Assembly (NCBI GenBank): GCA_014656495.1
Contig: BNCN01000014.1
Coordinates: 1-64,000 of the forward strand
Direction: 5' to 3'
DNA length: 64,000 nucleotides
Origin: Comamonas sp. KCTC 72670
GTDB taxonomy: Bacteria; Myxococcota; Myxococcia; Myxococcales; Myxococcaceae
A model generated the notes under the pieces. It was not told where the DNA came from and ran no database searches. It saw only the letters and a list, made by a program, of their open reading frames with translations. Below are positions 1 to 8,719 of this stretch, piece after piece. The first letter of the stretch is position 1; each line of letters starts with the position of its first letter. The translations under genes and the position numbers were made by a program.

Positions 1-152
1 GGCGGGTAGGACGGGGCAGCAAAGGCAGGACGGGGCAGTACGGCAGCACGGGGCAGCAAGGGGCGGCGGGTAGGACGGGGCAGCACGCAGTACGCAGCAC
101 CAAGCAACGCAGCACTCAGCACCAGGCAGTGCAGGGCGGCGGGTAGGACGGG
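1..152. repeat. Short imperfect repeats, low-complexity intergenic DNA
   Basis: The 15-mer GGCGGGTAGGACGGG occurs at 1, 65 and 138. Between the copies lie runs of related words such as CGGGGCAG and CAGCAC. No open frame with plausible coding features covers this stretch. It lies downstream of the minus-strand gene that ends at 339. It may be the decayed end of a larger repeat outside the window. Confidence 0.6.
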
Positions 153-227
153 CGTGAAGCAGCACAACGGGGCGTGGGTCCCGTTTCAGGTCGGACGGCT
201 CGGGCGAGTGGGATGGGTGAGTGGGAG

Positions 228-264
228 CCGGTCCTCAGCGGAGGAGTAGGTTCGCGAGGACCGG
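228..264. other. Hairpin downstream of the first gene
   Basis: Arms CCGGTCCTC (228-236) and GAGGACCGG (256-264) are perfectly complementary over 9 bp with a 19-nt loop. The hairpin lies about 75 bp beyond the stop of the minus-strand gene at 339. There is no T-run, so a terminator role is only possible. The rest of 153-338 shows nothing recognisable. Confidence 0.35.
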
Positions 265-338
265 TTCACCTCAACACACGGGCGCCGAAGCCACCCGGAG
301 GGGCGGCCTCGAAACGCGCGGAACACGGCCGTGGCCGC

Positions 339-2645
339 TCAGAGGTTGAAGCCGACGTTACCGACGGAGATGCTCGGTCCGAAGATGAAGGACCACTTGC
401 TCGACGGAACGACGGGGTCCAGCGACGGGTCGCCACCGGTGCGGCGGCGGATGTCACCGCGGAACTCATAGGCCATCCACGCCTGTGCACCCACGGCGGC
501 GCCGGGCCCGATCGGAACACGCAACCCCAGTCCGAGCACCACGGCGAGCGTGGGCGGAAACTGGATGTCTCCCGATTGCGGCACGAGCCCCAATCCCATC
601 AATCCCGCCTCGATGCCCAGCAGCCGCTCCTGGCCCTCGTTGTTCAACAGGGCCAGGCGCGACACGACACCGAAGTTGATGGCGAGCTGCCCGGTGGGCT
701 CGGTGGCGCGGTAGAGACCCGCGGGGATGGCGGCCGTCGTGTAGAGCCGGAAGAGGCCGCCGGTGACGATGGCGGTCCACTGCGCGGAGGGCAGGCCGGT
801 GCGGTCGGTGGTGCTCAGCGCGTACCGCGACTCATCCGCCACATGGGAGACCTGCACGGTGATGCGGTCGTACTGCCCCAGGTTGCCCGGCACGGGGATG
901 TCGCGCTGGTCGCCTTGAGGCCGCAGGAACATGCGCTGCTCGACGCTGCTCTCTCCGCGTGCCGAGCCGTCCGGCTTGGTGACGTTGATGCGGAGCACGA
1001 CCTCCTGGTTGCCCTCCTCGGGCTTCAGGCGCTCGCGGTGCACGATGACGCGGCACGTGTTGCGCATCGCGTACGGGATCCGGTGCGGGCGGCTCGGCTC
1101 CAGCTTCTGGTCCTTGCCCTCCGCGTCCGCGCAGACGAACTCCACCAACTGCTCGATGCGCGCGGGCACGCTGGCCTCGCGCACCACCCGTTGGAAGCGC
1201 TCGTCCACGGACACCAGGTCCGTGGTGGCCAGCTCCGCGGGCAGCGTGGGCAGCCGGTAGCCGAAACGCAGCGCGACGAAGGTGCCCGGAGCGGCCTCGC
1301 CCTGGATGAGCGTGGCGGAGTCGCGCGTCGTGACGCTGTACGCGCCGGGCAGCGGCTCCAACACGAAGCGCCCCAGGCCGGCGTTGGAGGCCATGTGCAC
1401 TTCCGCCGGCCGGTTGGTGGGGATGAAGTCGATGGAGCCGTGGCCGGGGAGGTCCAGGCTGGCGCGCGGAACCGGCAGCGGCAGCGTCTTCGTCGTCTCG
1501 GACGCGACCACCGTGCCGTCCTGCCGCGAGGTCAGCGCGGTGATGGTCACCTGCTGGTCGGAGGTGCCGCCGGTGCGCAGCATCACGTAGGTGCCCTCCG
1601 CCAGCTTCACCACGCGCTCCACGCGGACGCGGATGCCGTTGACGGTCCACACCAGGGTGCGCGGGTCGTGCGCGCAGACGGGATCCAACCGGACCACCAG
1701 CGCGGAGTTCTCCGCTCCGCGCAGCACCGAGCCCTCCACGGAGGACAGCGGGCAGGCCAGCACCGACAGCGTGGTGGTGATGACCTGGTCCAGCACGTCA
1801 CCCCGGGCGAAGAACACGCGGGGCACCAGGCGCGCGCGCAGCGTGATGCTCGCGTCCACGCCCGGCACGTTGCGTACGGAGATGAAGCCCTCGTCCGGCT
1901 CGCAGCGCGCGATGCCGCAGTCCGTGGTCGCGATGGCCTCCGAGTGGCTCACCGGGACGCTGCCCGGGCCCTTCGACACGTCGATGCCGTTGGACAGCAC
2001 CAGCGGCTCGGTGAGGATGGTGCGGCCGGGCCGGATGCGGAGCGACTCCGGGTCCACCAGGTTGCCGTAGGCGTCGTACGTCCGCACCTCGGGGCCGATG
2101 CGCCCATACGGCGGAATCCAATAGAGCGCCGTGTCCGTGGGGAGGCCCTGCGGCACGGGGACGGCGCAGTCGGCCAGGCCCTTGGGCTTGGAGGGCGAGA
2201 GGCAGATGTCCTGGCCCTCCATGGGGGGCCGCTCCGGCTCGCCGCGCGGCTGCCCGGACCAGGCAACGCCCACGTTCAGCAGGCCCACGCCGCGCAGCTC
2301 CAGCCGGCCTTCATCCGGGTAGAACGAGGTGCCGGAGGCGTCGATGCGCGGCAGGGGGCCGGTGGCAATCACCGTGACGACCCGCTCGGTGGTGGCGCAC
2401 TGCGCCGGGGTGTCCGCCACCTTGAGGTCCTGCGTCCGCGCGCTCTCATCCGGCTTGGCGGGCGGATGGAGGGAGCGCCCATCCGGGCCCAGGCTCCAGC
2501 CATTGCGGACCGGGCCGCAGATGACGCCCTGGGTCAGCACTTCGACGGAGCGGCCACCTTCCGGCACTTGCACGACGGGCGCGGCGGCGGCGAGCCCCGA
2601 GGCCAGCAGCGAGGCGAGGACGAGGAGGCGTGCAAGGGGCATCAC
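339..2645 (-). CDS. Secreted protein of unknown function with probable C-terminal beta domain
   Basis: This 768-residue protein has a clear N-terminal signal peptide, with a hydrophobic stretch rich in Leu, Ala and Ser ending at AAAAP around residue 22. I do not recognise a family. Residues up to about 560 look like a series of beta-rich extracellular modules with several Cys residues. The last 160 or so residues alternate polar and hydrophobic residues, with Gly- and aromatic-rich strands and a terminal Asn-Leu. That resembles an outer-membrane beta-barrel or autotransporter-like end. Cell envelope location is therefore inferred. The gene stands alone. The next gene on the same strand begins 5' of it at 3169 and ends at 2699, leaving 53 bp, so the two could be cotranscribed. 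Confidence 0.75.
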   Translation of the reverse strand: MMPLARLLVLASLLASGLAAAAPVVQVPEGGRSVEVLTQGVICGPVRNGWSLGPDGRSLHPPAKPDESARTQDLKVADTPAQCATTERVVTVIATGPLPRIDASGTSFYPDEGRLELRGVGLLNVGVAWSGQPRGEPERPPMEGQDICLSPSKPKGLADCAVPVPQGLPTDTALYWIPPYGRIGPEVRTYDAYGNLVDPESLRIRPGRTILTEPLVLSNGIDVSKGPGSVPVSHSEAIATTDCGIARCEPDEGFISVRNVPGVDASITLRARLVPRVFFARGDVLDQVITTTLSVLACPLSSVEGSVLRGAENSALVVRLDPVCAHDPRTLVWTVNGIRVRVERVVKLAEGTYVMLRTGGTSDQQVTITALTSRQDGTVVASETTKTLPLPVPRASLDLPGHGSIDFIPTNRPAEVHMASNAGLGRFVLEPLPGAYSVTTRDSATLIQGEAAPGTFVALRFGYRLPTLPAELATTDLVSVDERFQRVVREASVPARIEQLVEFVCADAEGKDQKLEPSRPHRIPYAMRNTCRVIVHRERLKPEEGNQEVVLRINVTKPDGSARGESSVEQRMFLRPQGDQRDIPVPGNLGQYDRITVQVSHVADESRYALSTTDRTGLPSAQWTAIVTGGLFRLYTTAAIPAGLYRATEPTGQLAINFGVVSRLALLNNEGQERLLGIEAGLMGLGLVPQSGDIQFPPTLAVVLGLGLRVPIGPGAAVGAQAWMAYEFRGDIRRRTGGDPSLDPVVPSSKWSFIFGPSISVGNVGFNL

Positions 2646-2698
2646 TTCGCTAAAGAGCGAAGGATTCCCCTTGGGTCAAGCTGGATTGCCCGCGGATA

Positions 2699-3169
2699 TC
2701 AGGCGGCGGGCTGCGCCTCGATGCCCAGGGCCTCATGTGCGAAGCGAAACATTCGCTCATTGAGTTTTCCAAGAAATTCAAGCGGGTGCCGGCCAGCGCG
2801 GTCCGCGGCGTCCTCCATCTTCTCCTTGCAGCGGAGGTCGGCGCAGAGGTTCACCCCCACGCGCCGCTTGTTGTCCACGGCTGTGGTGAGCAGGCACACC
2901 TCATGGGCCGAGCCGTAGCTGTGGCACCACTCGCACATGCGGGTGACGGGCTCTCCGCCCAGGGAGTCGCGGCGGAAGATGAGGCCAATGGGCTTGCGGC
3001 TGCCGGGCGCGGAGAAGATGAGGTACACGCGCGCGCCGGAGGTCTCCGTCCAGGCGAGGTAGTCCCGCACGAAGAGGGGAAAGGTGATGCCCACGGGCAT
3101 CTCGATGACGCGGCGGTCTCTGGGGCGGAAGGATTCGATGAGCGCCCGGTCGTTTTCGAATCGGAACAC
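2699..3169 (-). CDS. FBP-domain (treble-clef zinc finger) protein
   Basis: This 156-residue protein contains a cysteine pattern CEWC, then C, then CADLRC, within about residues 79-118. It matches the FBP C-terminal treble-clef zinc finger seen in elongation-factor-G-binding proteins. By family knowledge these bind the ribosome-associated factor EF-G. The function here is inferred only from the domain. I chose the GTG at 3169 because AAGGAG lies 5 nt upstream of it. The frame stays open further upstream, but that part reads as low-complexity non-coding sequence. The neighbouring divergent gene is rsgA, another ribosome-linked protein, which fits but does not prove a translational role. Confidence 0.8.
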   Translation of the reverse strand: MFRFENDRALIESFRPRDRRVIEMPVGITFPLFVRDYLAWTETSGARVYLIFSAPGSRKPIGLIFRRDSLGGEPVTRMCEWCHSYGSAHEVCLLTTAVDNKRRVGVNLCADLRCKEKMEDAADRAGRHPLEFLGKLNERMFRFAHEALGIEAQPAA

Positions 3170-3536
3170 GGCTGCTCCTTGGAGAACGTCTGCCCCTAAC
3201 AGTGGGGCTGGGGTGATTCCACCGGAACCCGCCCGCGAAGCGATCGCCCCCCTGGCTCGGTCCTCCGCGAACCCTCCGAAAAACGAGGCCATTCCCCGCC
3301 GGCTCGGGCCGGAGTAGACATGCCGTGCCGGGTGGTGAGGGTCACCTCCCGTGGATTCCCTGGAGGCAATCGTGAACTCGCCCCTTGTCCTGACGGTGGT
3401 GGAAATCCTGTTCGCCTCGGGGGCGCAGGCCGTCTGAGCGGCCACGAAGGTCCCGCACAGCGCGGTCCCGCGCTCCTCGAGGTGCCCTGAAATCCAGGTG
3501 CGCCGCAGGCACCGCTGTGTCCGGAGTCCTTTCCAC
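3170..3536. other. Divergent intergenic region, no gene seen
   Basis: These 367 bp separate the FBP-domain gene from rsgA and must hold both promoters. I see no small gene with a ribosome-binding site, no clear sigma-70 hexamer pair and no strong hairpin. Confidence 0.5.
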
Positions 3537-4625
3537 ATGTCTCTCGAATCCCTCGGCTGGGGCCCAGCCTTCACTTCCGCTTTCGCTTCGCTCGTTTCGC
3601 AGTTCCCTCATCCTCTCGTGCCCGGCCGCGTCGTGCGCCAGCACCGAGGTCTGCTCACGGTTCAGACGGAGTCCCGCGCCGTGCTCGCGCGCACCGCCGG
3701 ACGGCTCCTCCACCAGGCGCCCGGCGCGCAGGCCCTGCCCACCATCGGGGACTGGGTCGCGCTCCAGCTCCCGGAGGGGGAGGGCGAGGCGCTGCTCCAC
3801 GCGGTCCTGCCTCGTACCAGCGTGCTCGCCCGGCGCGAGGCGGGCAGCGAGCGCGACGGGCAGCTCATCGCCGCCAACCTGGACATCGTGTTCCTCGCCG
3901 CGGGGCTGGACGGCAACTTCAATCCCCGGCGCATCGAACGCGCGCTCTCCCTGGCGTGGAGCAGCGGCGCCTCGCCCGTGGTGTTGCTCACCAAGGCGGA
4001 CCTCCACCCCGACGCGGCCTCGCTCGTCGCCGAGGTGGAGGCCCTGACGCCGGGCGTCCCGGTGCTCGCGCTGAGCGCCCGGACGGGCGATGGCGTCGAG
4101 TCCGTGGCCGCGCACCTGCCCGCCGGCAAGACGGGGGCGCTGCTCGGCTCCTCGGGCGTGGGCAAGTCCACGCTCGTCAACCGGCTCCTGGGCGAGTCAC
4201 GGCTGGTCACCCAGGCCGTGCGGGAGGAGGACGACAAGGGCCGCCACACCACCACGCACCGCGAGCTCTTCGTGTTGCCGGGCGGAGGGCTGCTCATCGA
4301 CGGCCCGGGCATGCGCGAGCTGGGGCTGATGGGAGGCGAGGACGAGGGCATCGAGCAGACGTTCTCGGACATCCTCGAGCTCGCGGAGGGCTGCCGCTTC
4401 TCGGATTGCCAGCACCAGGGCGAGCCGGGGTGCGCGGTGCGCGCGGCGGTGGCGTCCGGCGCGCTCCCGGAGGCGCGGCTGGCCAGCTACGAGCGGCTGC
4501 GGCGTGAGCAGGCCTTCCAGGCCCGGAAGGCGAGCGTGACCCCCGAGCGGGAGAACCGCAAGCACGAGCGGGCCCGGACGACGATGGCCTGGGAGGCCAT
4601 GCGCTCCAAGCGCCGGCGCGACTGA
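3537..4625 (+). CDS. rsgA: Ribosome small-subunit-dependent GTPase RsgA
   Basis: This 362-residue protein has the circularly permuted GTPase order of RsgA: an N-terminal OB-like region, then the TKAD base-recognition motif, then the P-loop GSSGVGKST, then the DxPG-type motif in IDGPGMRE. It ends with a zinc-binding knuckle of the form C-x4-C-x-H-x5-C (FSDCQHQGEPGC). The family hydrolyses GTP during late 30S maturation and is released by the ribosome. The ATG at 3537 gives the usual family length; a further upstream start would add only 13 unconvincing residues. The gene lies alone between two intergenic regions. Confidence 0.92.
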   Translation: MSLESLGWGPAFTSAFASLVSQFPHPLVPGRVVRQHRGLLTVQTESRAVLARTAGRLLHQAPGAQALPTIGDWVALQLPEGEGEALLHAVLPRTSVLARREAGSERDGQLIAANLDIVFLAAGLDGNFNPRRIERALSLAWSSGASPVVLLTKADLHPDAASLVAEVEALTPGVPVLALSARTGDGVESVAAHLPAGKTGALLGSSGVGKSTLVNRLLGESRLVTQAVREEDDKGRHTTTHRELFVLPGGGLLIDGPGMRELGLMGGEDEGIEQTFSDILELAEGCRFSDCQHQGEPGCAVRAAVASGALPEARLASYERLRREQAFQARKASVTPERENRKHERARTTMAWEAMRSKRRRD

Positions 4626-4739
4626 GGCGCCCGAGGTTTGGGAGGCGGGGAGAGTGACCGCCTCTCGACGCCCCGGCCGCGATGCTTGCGGCCGGGCGCG
4701 AACCCGGGCGGGGCGGCGCGTCTATACTCCGCGCCCATC

Positions 4740-6107
4740 ATGAAGAGCGACTCACTCAAGGAACGCCTGCGCCGCAAGCTGCGGTGGGACCTCTGGCTGA
4801 CGCTGGGCCCCGCGGCCGTCATCGTCAGCATCGCGTTCGCCGTCACATTCTACTTCGTCAAGCCCGCCCCGCCGAAGAAGCTCGTCATCGCCGCGGCGGG
4901 GGATGAAGGCGGCTTCCGGTACTTCGCGCGGAAGTATCAGGAGTACCTCGCGCAGCACGGCGTCACGGTGGAGATTCGCCCGACGGATGGCTCCCTCACC
5001 AGCGTCAAGCTGCTGGAGGATGAGCGCTCCGGCGTGGACGTGGCCTTCGTGCAGAGCGGCGCCTCGGATGCCGCGATGGCCCCCCACGTCGTCTCACTGG
5101 GGAGCCTCTCCTACGTCCCGCTGTGGATTTTCTACCGGGGCGCTCCGCTCCAGGACCTCAACGAGCTCCAGGGCAAGCGCATCGTCGTGGGGCCCGAGAC
5201 GAGTGGGACGCGGGCCTTGTCCCTCAAGCTGCTGGAGGCCAACCGCGTGGGCGCCGCGCCCACGGAGCTGCTCACCCTGAGCCGTGACGAGGGCATCGAG
5301 CAGCTCAAGCAGGGCAAGGTCGACGCCGTCTTCATCGTGTCTCCCGCGGAGTCGCCCCCCATCCAGCGGCTGGCGGCGGTGCCGGACATCCAGGTCCTCA
5401 GCTTCTCGCGGGCGGAGGCCTACACCCGCCGCTTCCCCTACCTGTCCAGGCACCTGCTCCCGCGTGGCGTCTTCGACCTGGGGGCGGACATCCCGGACCA
5501 CGACGTGGTGTTGCTGGCGCCCACCGCGAACCTGCTGGCGACGGATTCCCTCCACCCGGCGCTGGCGTACCTCCTGCTGCGCGCGGCCAGCGAGGTCCAC
5601 GGCAAGGCGGGCATCCTGGACCGCACCGGCGAGTTCCCCGCGGCGCTGGAGGCGGGCTTCCCCTACAGCAGCGAGGCGCGGCGCTACTACGCGTCCGGCG
5701 TCCCGCTGCTGCACCGCTATCTGCCCTTCTGGGCCGCCAACCTGGTGGACCGGCTGTGGGTGATGCTGGTGCCCTTCATCGCCGTGCTGGTGCCGCTGGG
5801 GCGCCTGGCGCCGGCGCTGTACCAGTGGCGCGTGCGCTCGCGCATCTTCCGCTGGTACGCGCGGCTGAAGGAAATCGAGCTCCAACTGGAGGAGAGCCCG
5901 GGCCCGGAGCGGCTGGACGACATGCTCCGGCGGCTGGACGAGGCCGAGCGCGAGGTGAACCGCATCCCCATGCCCCTGGCCTACGCGGAGAACCTCTACT
6001 TCTTCCGCGAACACGTGGACGTGGTCCGCCGCAGGTTGGCCCGGCGCATCACCGAGTCGGGCGGGACGCTGCCCCCGGCCATGCTGGCGGCGGAGAAGCG
6101 GGCGTAG
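4740..6107 (+). CDS. TAXI-family solute-binding protein, membrane anchored
   Basis: The 455-residue protein starts at the ATG at 4740, after a non-coding in-frame extension. It has an N-terminal transmembrane segment around residues 20-41, then a binding domain of about 290 residues resembling TAXI proteins (TRAP-transporter-associated extracytoplasmic immunogenic proteins). A second hydrophobic segment around residues 340-365 is followed by a cytoplasmic tail of about 85 residues with coiled-coil character. TAXI proteins normally deliver a small solute to a TRAP permease. No TRAP membrane gene is nearby, and the two membrane segments are atypical for a soluble binding protein. It may instead be a sensor or work with a distant permease. 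The ligand cannot be told from the sequence. Confidence 0.8.
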   Translation: MKSDSLKERLRRKLRWDLWLTLGPAAVIVSIAFAVTFYFVKPAPPKKLVIAAAGDEGGFRYFARKYQEYLAQHGVTVEIRPTDGSLTSVKLLEDERSGVDVAFVQSGASDAAMAPHVVSLGSLSYVPLWIFYRGAPLQDLNELQGKRIVVGPETSGTRALSLKLLEANRVGAAPTELLTLSRDEGIEQLKQGKVDAVFIVSPAESPPIQRLAAVPDIQVLSFSRAEAYTRRFPYLSRHLLPRGVFDLGADIPDHDVVLLAPTANLLATDSLHPALAYLLLRAASEVHGKAGILDRTGEFPAALEAGFPYSSEARRYYASGVPLLHRYLPFWAANLVDRLWVMLVPFIAVLVPLGRLAPALYQWRVRSRIFRWYARLKEIELQLEESPGPERLDDMLRRLDEAEREVNRIPMPLAYAENLYFFREHVDVVRRRLARRITESGGTLPPAMLAAEKRA

Positions 6108-6238
6108 TCCACTCGTACGCATCGTGAATGTGCGCGGCTGTGGGAAGAGGGCCGCGCCAGGCCCTTCGAAAAAAAACGCCAGGGCGGCCTCAAGGTTTTC
6201 GGGGCCGTGCGTTTTGAATTTCGAAGTGGGGATGGTGA

Positions 6239-6268
6239 GGGAGCAAGCCCGGGGGGGCTGTTGCTTCC
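6239..6268. other. First of three hairpins in a convergent gap
   Basis: GGGAGCAA (6239-6246) can pair with TTGCTTCC (6261-6268), with one G-T wobble. An inner GCCC/GGGC helix is also possible. It is not followed by a T-run. It shares the GGGAGCA start and G-rich loop with the two hairpins that follow at about 65-70 bp intervals. Confidence 0.45.
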
Positions 6269-6304
6269 GGAGGGCGAGGGCGCATCCCTGACGGGACGCG
6301 CGGT

Positions 6305-6345
6305 CATTGGGAGCACGTCGAGGGGGCGTGCTCCCAATGTTTTTT
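6305..6345 (+). terminator. Strong intrinsic terminator (copy 1)
   Basis: A perfect 13-bp stem, CATTGGGAGCACG (6305-6317) with CGTGCTCCCAATG (6327-6339), has a 9-nt loop and is followed directly by TTTTTT (6340-6345). It acts on the plus strand, 200 bp beyond the TAXI gene stop. Confidence 0.85.
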
Positions 6346-6374
6346 CTGGAGCTCTCGTTCGAGTGGCTCACGCG

Positions 6375-6415
6375 GCGGGGAGTGCGTCGGGGGGCGCGCT
6401 CCCCGCTGTGTTTTT
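6375..6415 (+). terminator. Terminator-like hairpin (copy 2)
   Basis: GCGGGGAGTGCG (6375-6386) pairs with CGCGCTCCCCGC (6395-6406), with one wobble, and is followed by TGTGTTTTT. The loop (TCGGGGGG) and the downstream TTTTTCTGG match the preceding terminator closely. The pair therefore looks like a tandem duplication. Confidence 0.7.
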
Positions 6416-6465
6416 CTGGGGTCCGCCGGGCCCGGTCTCCCGGGCGCCGGCCTTCCACCGTGTGA

Positions 6466-6963
6466 CTACTCGGCGTTGGACGAGGGGAGCACCTTGATGG
6501 GCTGCCCGTCGTCGCCCGTCACCGTGGTGCCCGTCGCCTTCTGCTGCTCGGCGGTGGGCGTCCCGACGTCGAAGCTGAAGACGCGCGACAGGTGCGCGCC
6601 GTCGAAAGTCCCGGTGACGGTGACCACCAGGAGCGAGCGTCCTTCACCCGGGGCGAAGAGGACGTCGAACTCCGACACGGAGTCCTGGGTGAAGCTCCCG
6701 GTGACGGGCGTGGGGGCGCTCTTCACGTCGAGGCCGTCCACGCCGGAGAGCTGGACCTGGACGTCCGTCGCCGCCTTCTCGAAGCGCAGGGCGATGCGGG
6801 CCTGGTCTTCACCCACCTTCGCGTCCACCCGGACGGGGGCGCCCGCCTTCCGGGTGTCCGTGCTGTCCGCGGACGTGGGGTTCGACTTCGACTGAGAGGT
6901 GCAGGCCACCGGCGCCGCGAGCGCGAGGAGGCTGGACAGGGCTGCGATTGCCTTGAGGTTCAT
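6466..6963 (-). CDS. Small secreted lipoprotein of unknown function
   Basis: The protein is 165 residues from the ATG at 6963. It begins MNLKAIAALSSLLALAAP and reaches a Cys at residue 20, consistent with a lipoprotein signal peptide although the lipobox (P-V-A-C) is weak. The rest is a Ser/Thr/Val-rich beta domain with no motif I recognise. It lies only 13 bp downstream of the metalloprotease gene on the same strand, so the two are probably one operon. It may be an accessory or partner lipoprotein of that protease. Confidence 0.75.
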   Translation of the reverse strand: MNLKAIAALSSLLALAAPVACTSQSKSNPTSADSTDTRKAGAPVRVDAKVGEDQARIALRFEKAATDVQVQLSGVDGLDVKSAPTPVTGSFTQDSVSEFDVLFAPGEGRSLLVVTVTGTFDGAHLSRVFSFDVGTPTAEQQKATGTTVTGDDGQPIKVLPSSNAE

Positions 6964-6976
6964 GTGCGCTCCGGGC

Positions 6977-8599
6977 TCACGGGGAGGTGATGGAGAGGGT
7001 CGGGGTGTAGTTGGCGTTGGTTTCGGAGAAGCCCACCAGCACGAGGACATAGGGTTCGTCGGCCCGCGTGGGGATGGTGAAGGTCTCCGTGCCGCTGAGG
7101 TACCGGTCGGCGCTGCCGACGACCTCGCCGCGGTGGTAGACCTCGATGCCCACGTCCTCCGAGTGCGTCGCGGTGAAGGTCATGGACTGCCCCGTGCCCT
7201 GGAAGACGAAGTACTGGTTCTGCGGGCGCTTGTTGTAGTCCACGCCGCCGCGCAGCGTGACAGTGGTGTTGAACGGAATCCGGTCCACGTTCGTGTAGAT
7301 GCTGCGCAGCGGCGCGTCGCCGTCACCGAAGTCCGAGGTGATGGACCCGATGTTGTAGAAGGCCGCCAGCGTGTCCACGTCCGCGGCGTTCACGCCCGGC
7401 TGGGTCTTGAAGCTGTTGAGGAAGGAGCCGATGGTGGTGAGCGCGGGCGTCGACTTCTGGGGGCCCACCAGCACGTCGTAGAACACGCCGATGTCGTGCG
7501 ACACGCGGTCATGGGGCTCGTTGCTGCCGGAGTCGTACAAGTCGTAGAGCATCCGGAAGACGCTCATCTCGGAGAAGGAGCCCCGGGAGGAGATGGGGTC
7601 GTCGGTGGTGGGCGTGGGCTCGCTCTCCGCGTCGAAGCCGAAGGCGGCCAGCGTCGTGCCGCTCCACAGCGTGTCGACGTAGATGGGCTCCGGCAGGATG
7701 ATGCTGGCCAGCGCGTTGCCATAGCCCTCGCCGAAGGCCAGGCGCGGGTCCAGGCTCTCGCCGCTGGAGTGCGGGCCACCCGGGCTGTCCGCGCGGGACA
7801 GGTTGGCCTCGAAGTAGTGCCCCCACTCATGGACGATGACGTGGGCGTCGTACTCGTCGGTGTCCACGCCGTCGCGGCCGAGCACGTAGATTTCGTTCTC
7901 CGAGAACGAGAAGTGCGACGTGCCAATCTGACCCCGGGCCTTGTTGCCTGACTGCGGGACGTTGTTCGGGCTCCAGTTCACCTTGAGCAGGGGGAAGTTG
8001 ACCTGCCGGGCGTCCATGAAGGCGCGCGACGCGGTGTACATGCTGTCGAGGATGGCGAAGGGCGCGGCGATGCGCTGGCTCGCCGTGTACCGGGTCCCCG
8101 CCCAGCCGTGGGTCGCGTGCAGGTTCTTGGTCGTCTCCGACGGGGTGAGCGTGTTGCCCACGGCCCAGATGGCGTTGTTGTCGGTGTTGTCCTCGATCTG
8201 GATTTCAGGCGTGGACGTCTTGGCGAGCGCGACCACCGTCAGGGCCGCGGTGCCCGAAGGCCGGTAGGTGACGGTGTAGCGGCCCTCTTCGTCCGTCGTC
8301 CCGTCGACGAGCACCCGCGTGCCCTGCCGGACCTGGACGACGGCGTTGCGCACGGGCCGCACGGACGCCTGGCTGAACTCCAGCGTGCCCCGGCGCGTGG
8401 ACGGGGAGTAGACGGCGGGGACGAAGTCGTACGTCACCAGACCGCTGATGGTGACAGGGTCTCCCGGAGGGCCGTCGCCACCGCCATCGCCATCGCCACC
8501 TTCATCGTCACCGTTACACGCAGGTGCCAGCGCCAGGGTGAATGCAAGCGCCAGCACCTTGCGGGTGAGGCGTCGCGTCGATTTGCGCGTCACGTCCAT
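6977..8599 (-). CDS. Secreted zinc metalloprotease-like lipoprotein
   Basis: This 540-residue protein starts at the ATG at 8599, with a purine-rich GGGAGAGA sequence upstream. It has a signal peptide ending at a lipobox-type Cys (LAPAC), then an Asp/Gly-rich linker. Next comes a carboxypeptidase-regulatory-like beta domain (about 45-135). The catalytic region carries HEWGH at residues 257-261, the HExxH signature of zincin metalloproteases. The C-terminal 110 residues resemble a prepeptidase C-terminal (PPC-like) beta domain. The motif supports extracellular proteolysis, but the exact peptidase family is not clear. The small lipoprotein gene follows 13 bp downstream. Confidence 0.8.
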   Translation of the reverse strand: MDVTRKSTRRLTRKVLALAFTLALAPACNGDDEGGDGDGGGDGPPGDPVTISGLVTYDFVPAVYSPSTRRGTLEFSQASVRPVRNAVVQVRQGTRVLVDGTTDEEGRYTVTYRPSGTAALTVVALAKTSTPEIQIEDNTDNNAIWAVGNTLTPSETTKNLHATHGWAGTRYTASQRIAAPFAILDSMYTASRAFMDARQVNFPLLKVNWSPNNVPQSGNKARGQIGTSHFSFSENEIYVLGRDGVDTDEYDAHVIVHEWGHYFEANLSRADSPGGPHSSGESLDPRLAFGEGYGNALASIILPEPIYVDTLWSGTTLAAFGFDAESEPTPTTDDPISSRGSFSEMSVFRMLYDLYDSGSNEPHDRVSHDIGVFYDVLVGPQKSTPALTTIGSFLNSFKTQPGVNAADVDTLAAFYNIGSITSDFGDGDAPLRSIYTNVDRIPFNTTVTLRGGVDYNKRPQNQYFVFQGTGQSMTFTATHSEDVGIEVYHRGEVVGSADRYLSGTETFTIPTRADEPYVLVLVGFSETNANYTPTLSITSP

Positions 8600-8719
8600 T
8601 CGGTTCTCTCCCCCTTGCCCTCGCGCATTCGAGGGCAGGCGGGACATTGTCGGCAACTCCGCAGCCAACTTCAAACGCCCATTGGCTGCTTGCCTTGCCG
8701 CCGGGGGCGGCGCGTCACG

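Noticed and set aside
174-2918. A 914-codon plus-strand open frame antisense to the first gene
   Set aside because: It has no ribosome-binding site or domain, and its Arg/Gly/Ala/His-rich composition is that of antisense frames in GC-rich DNA. The minus-strand frame has a signal peptide and normal composition.
6354-6364. T-loop-like GTTCGAGTGG suggesting a tRNA
   Set aside because: No acceptor stem or anticodon arm can be built around it; it lies between two terminator hairpins.
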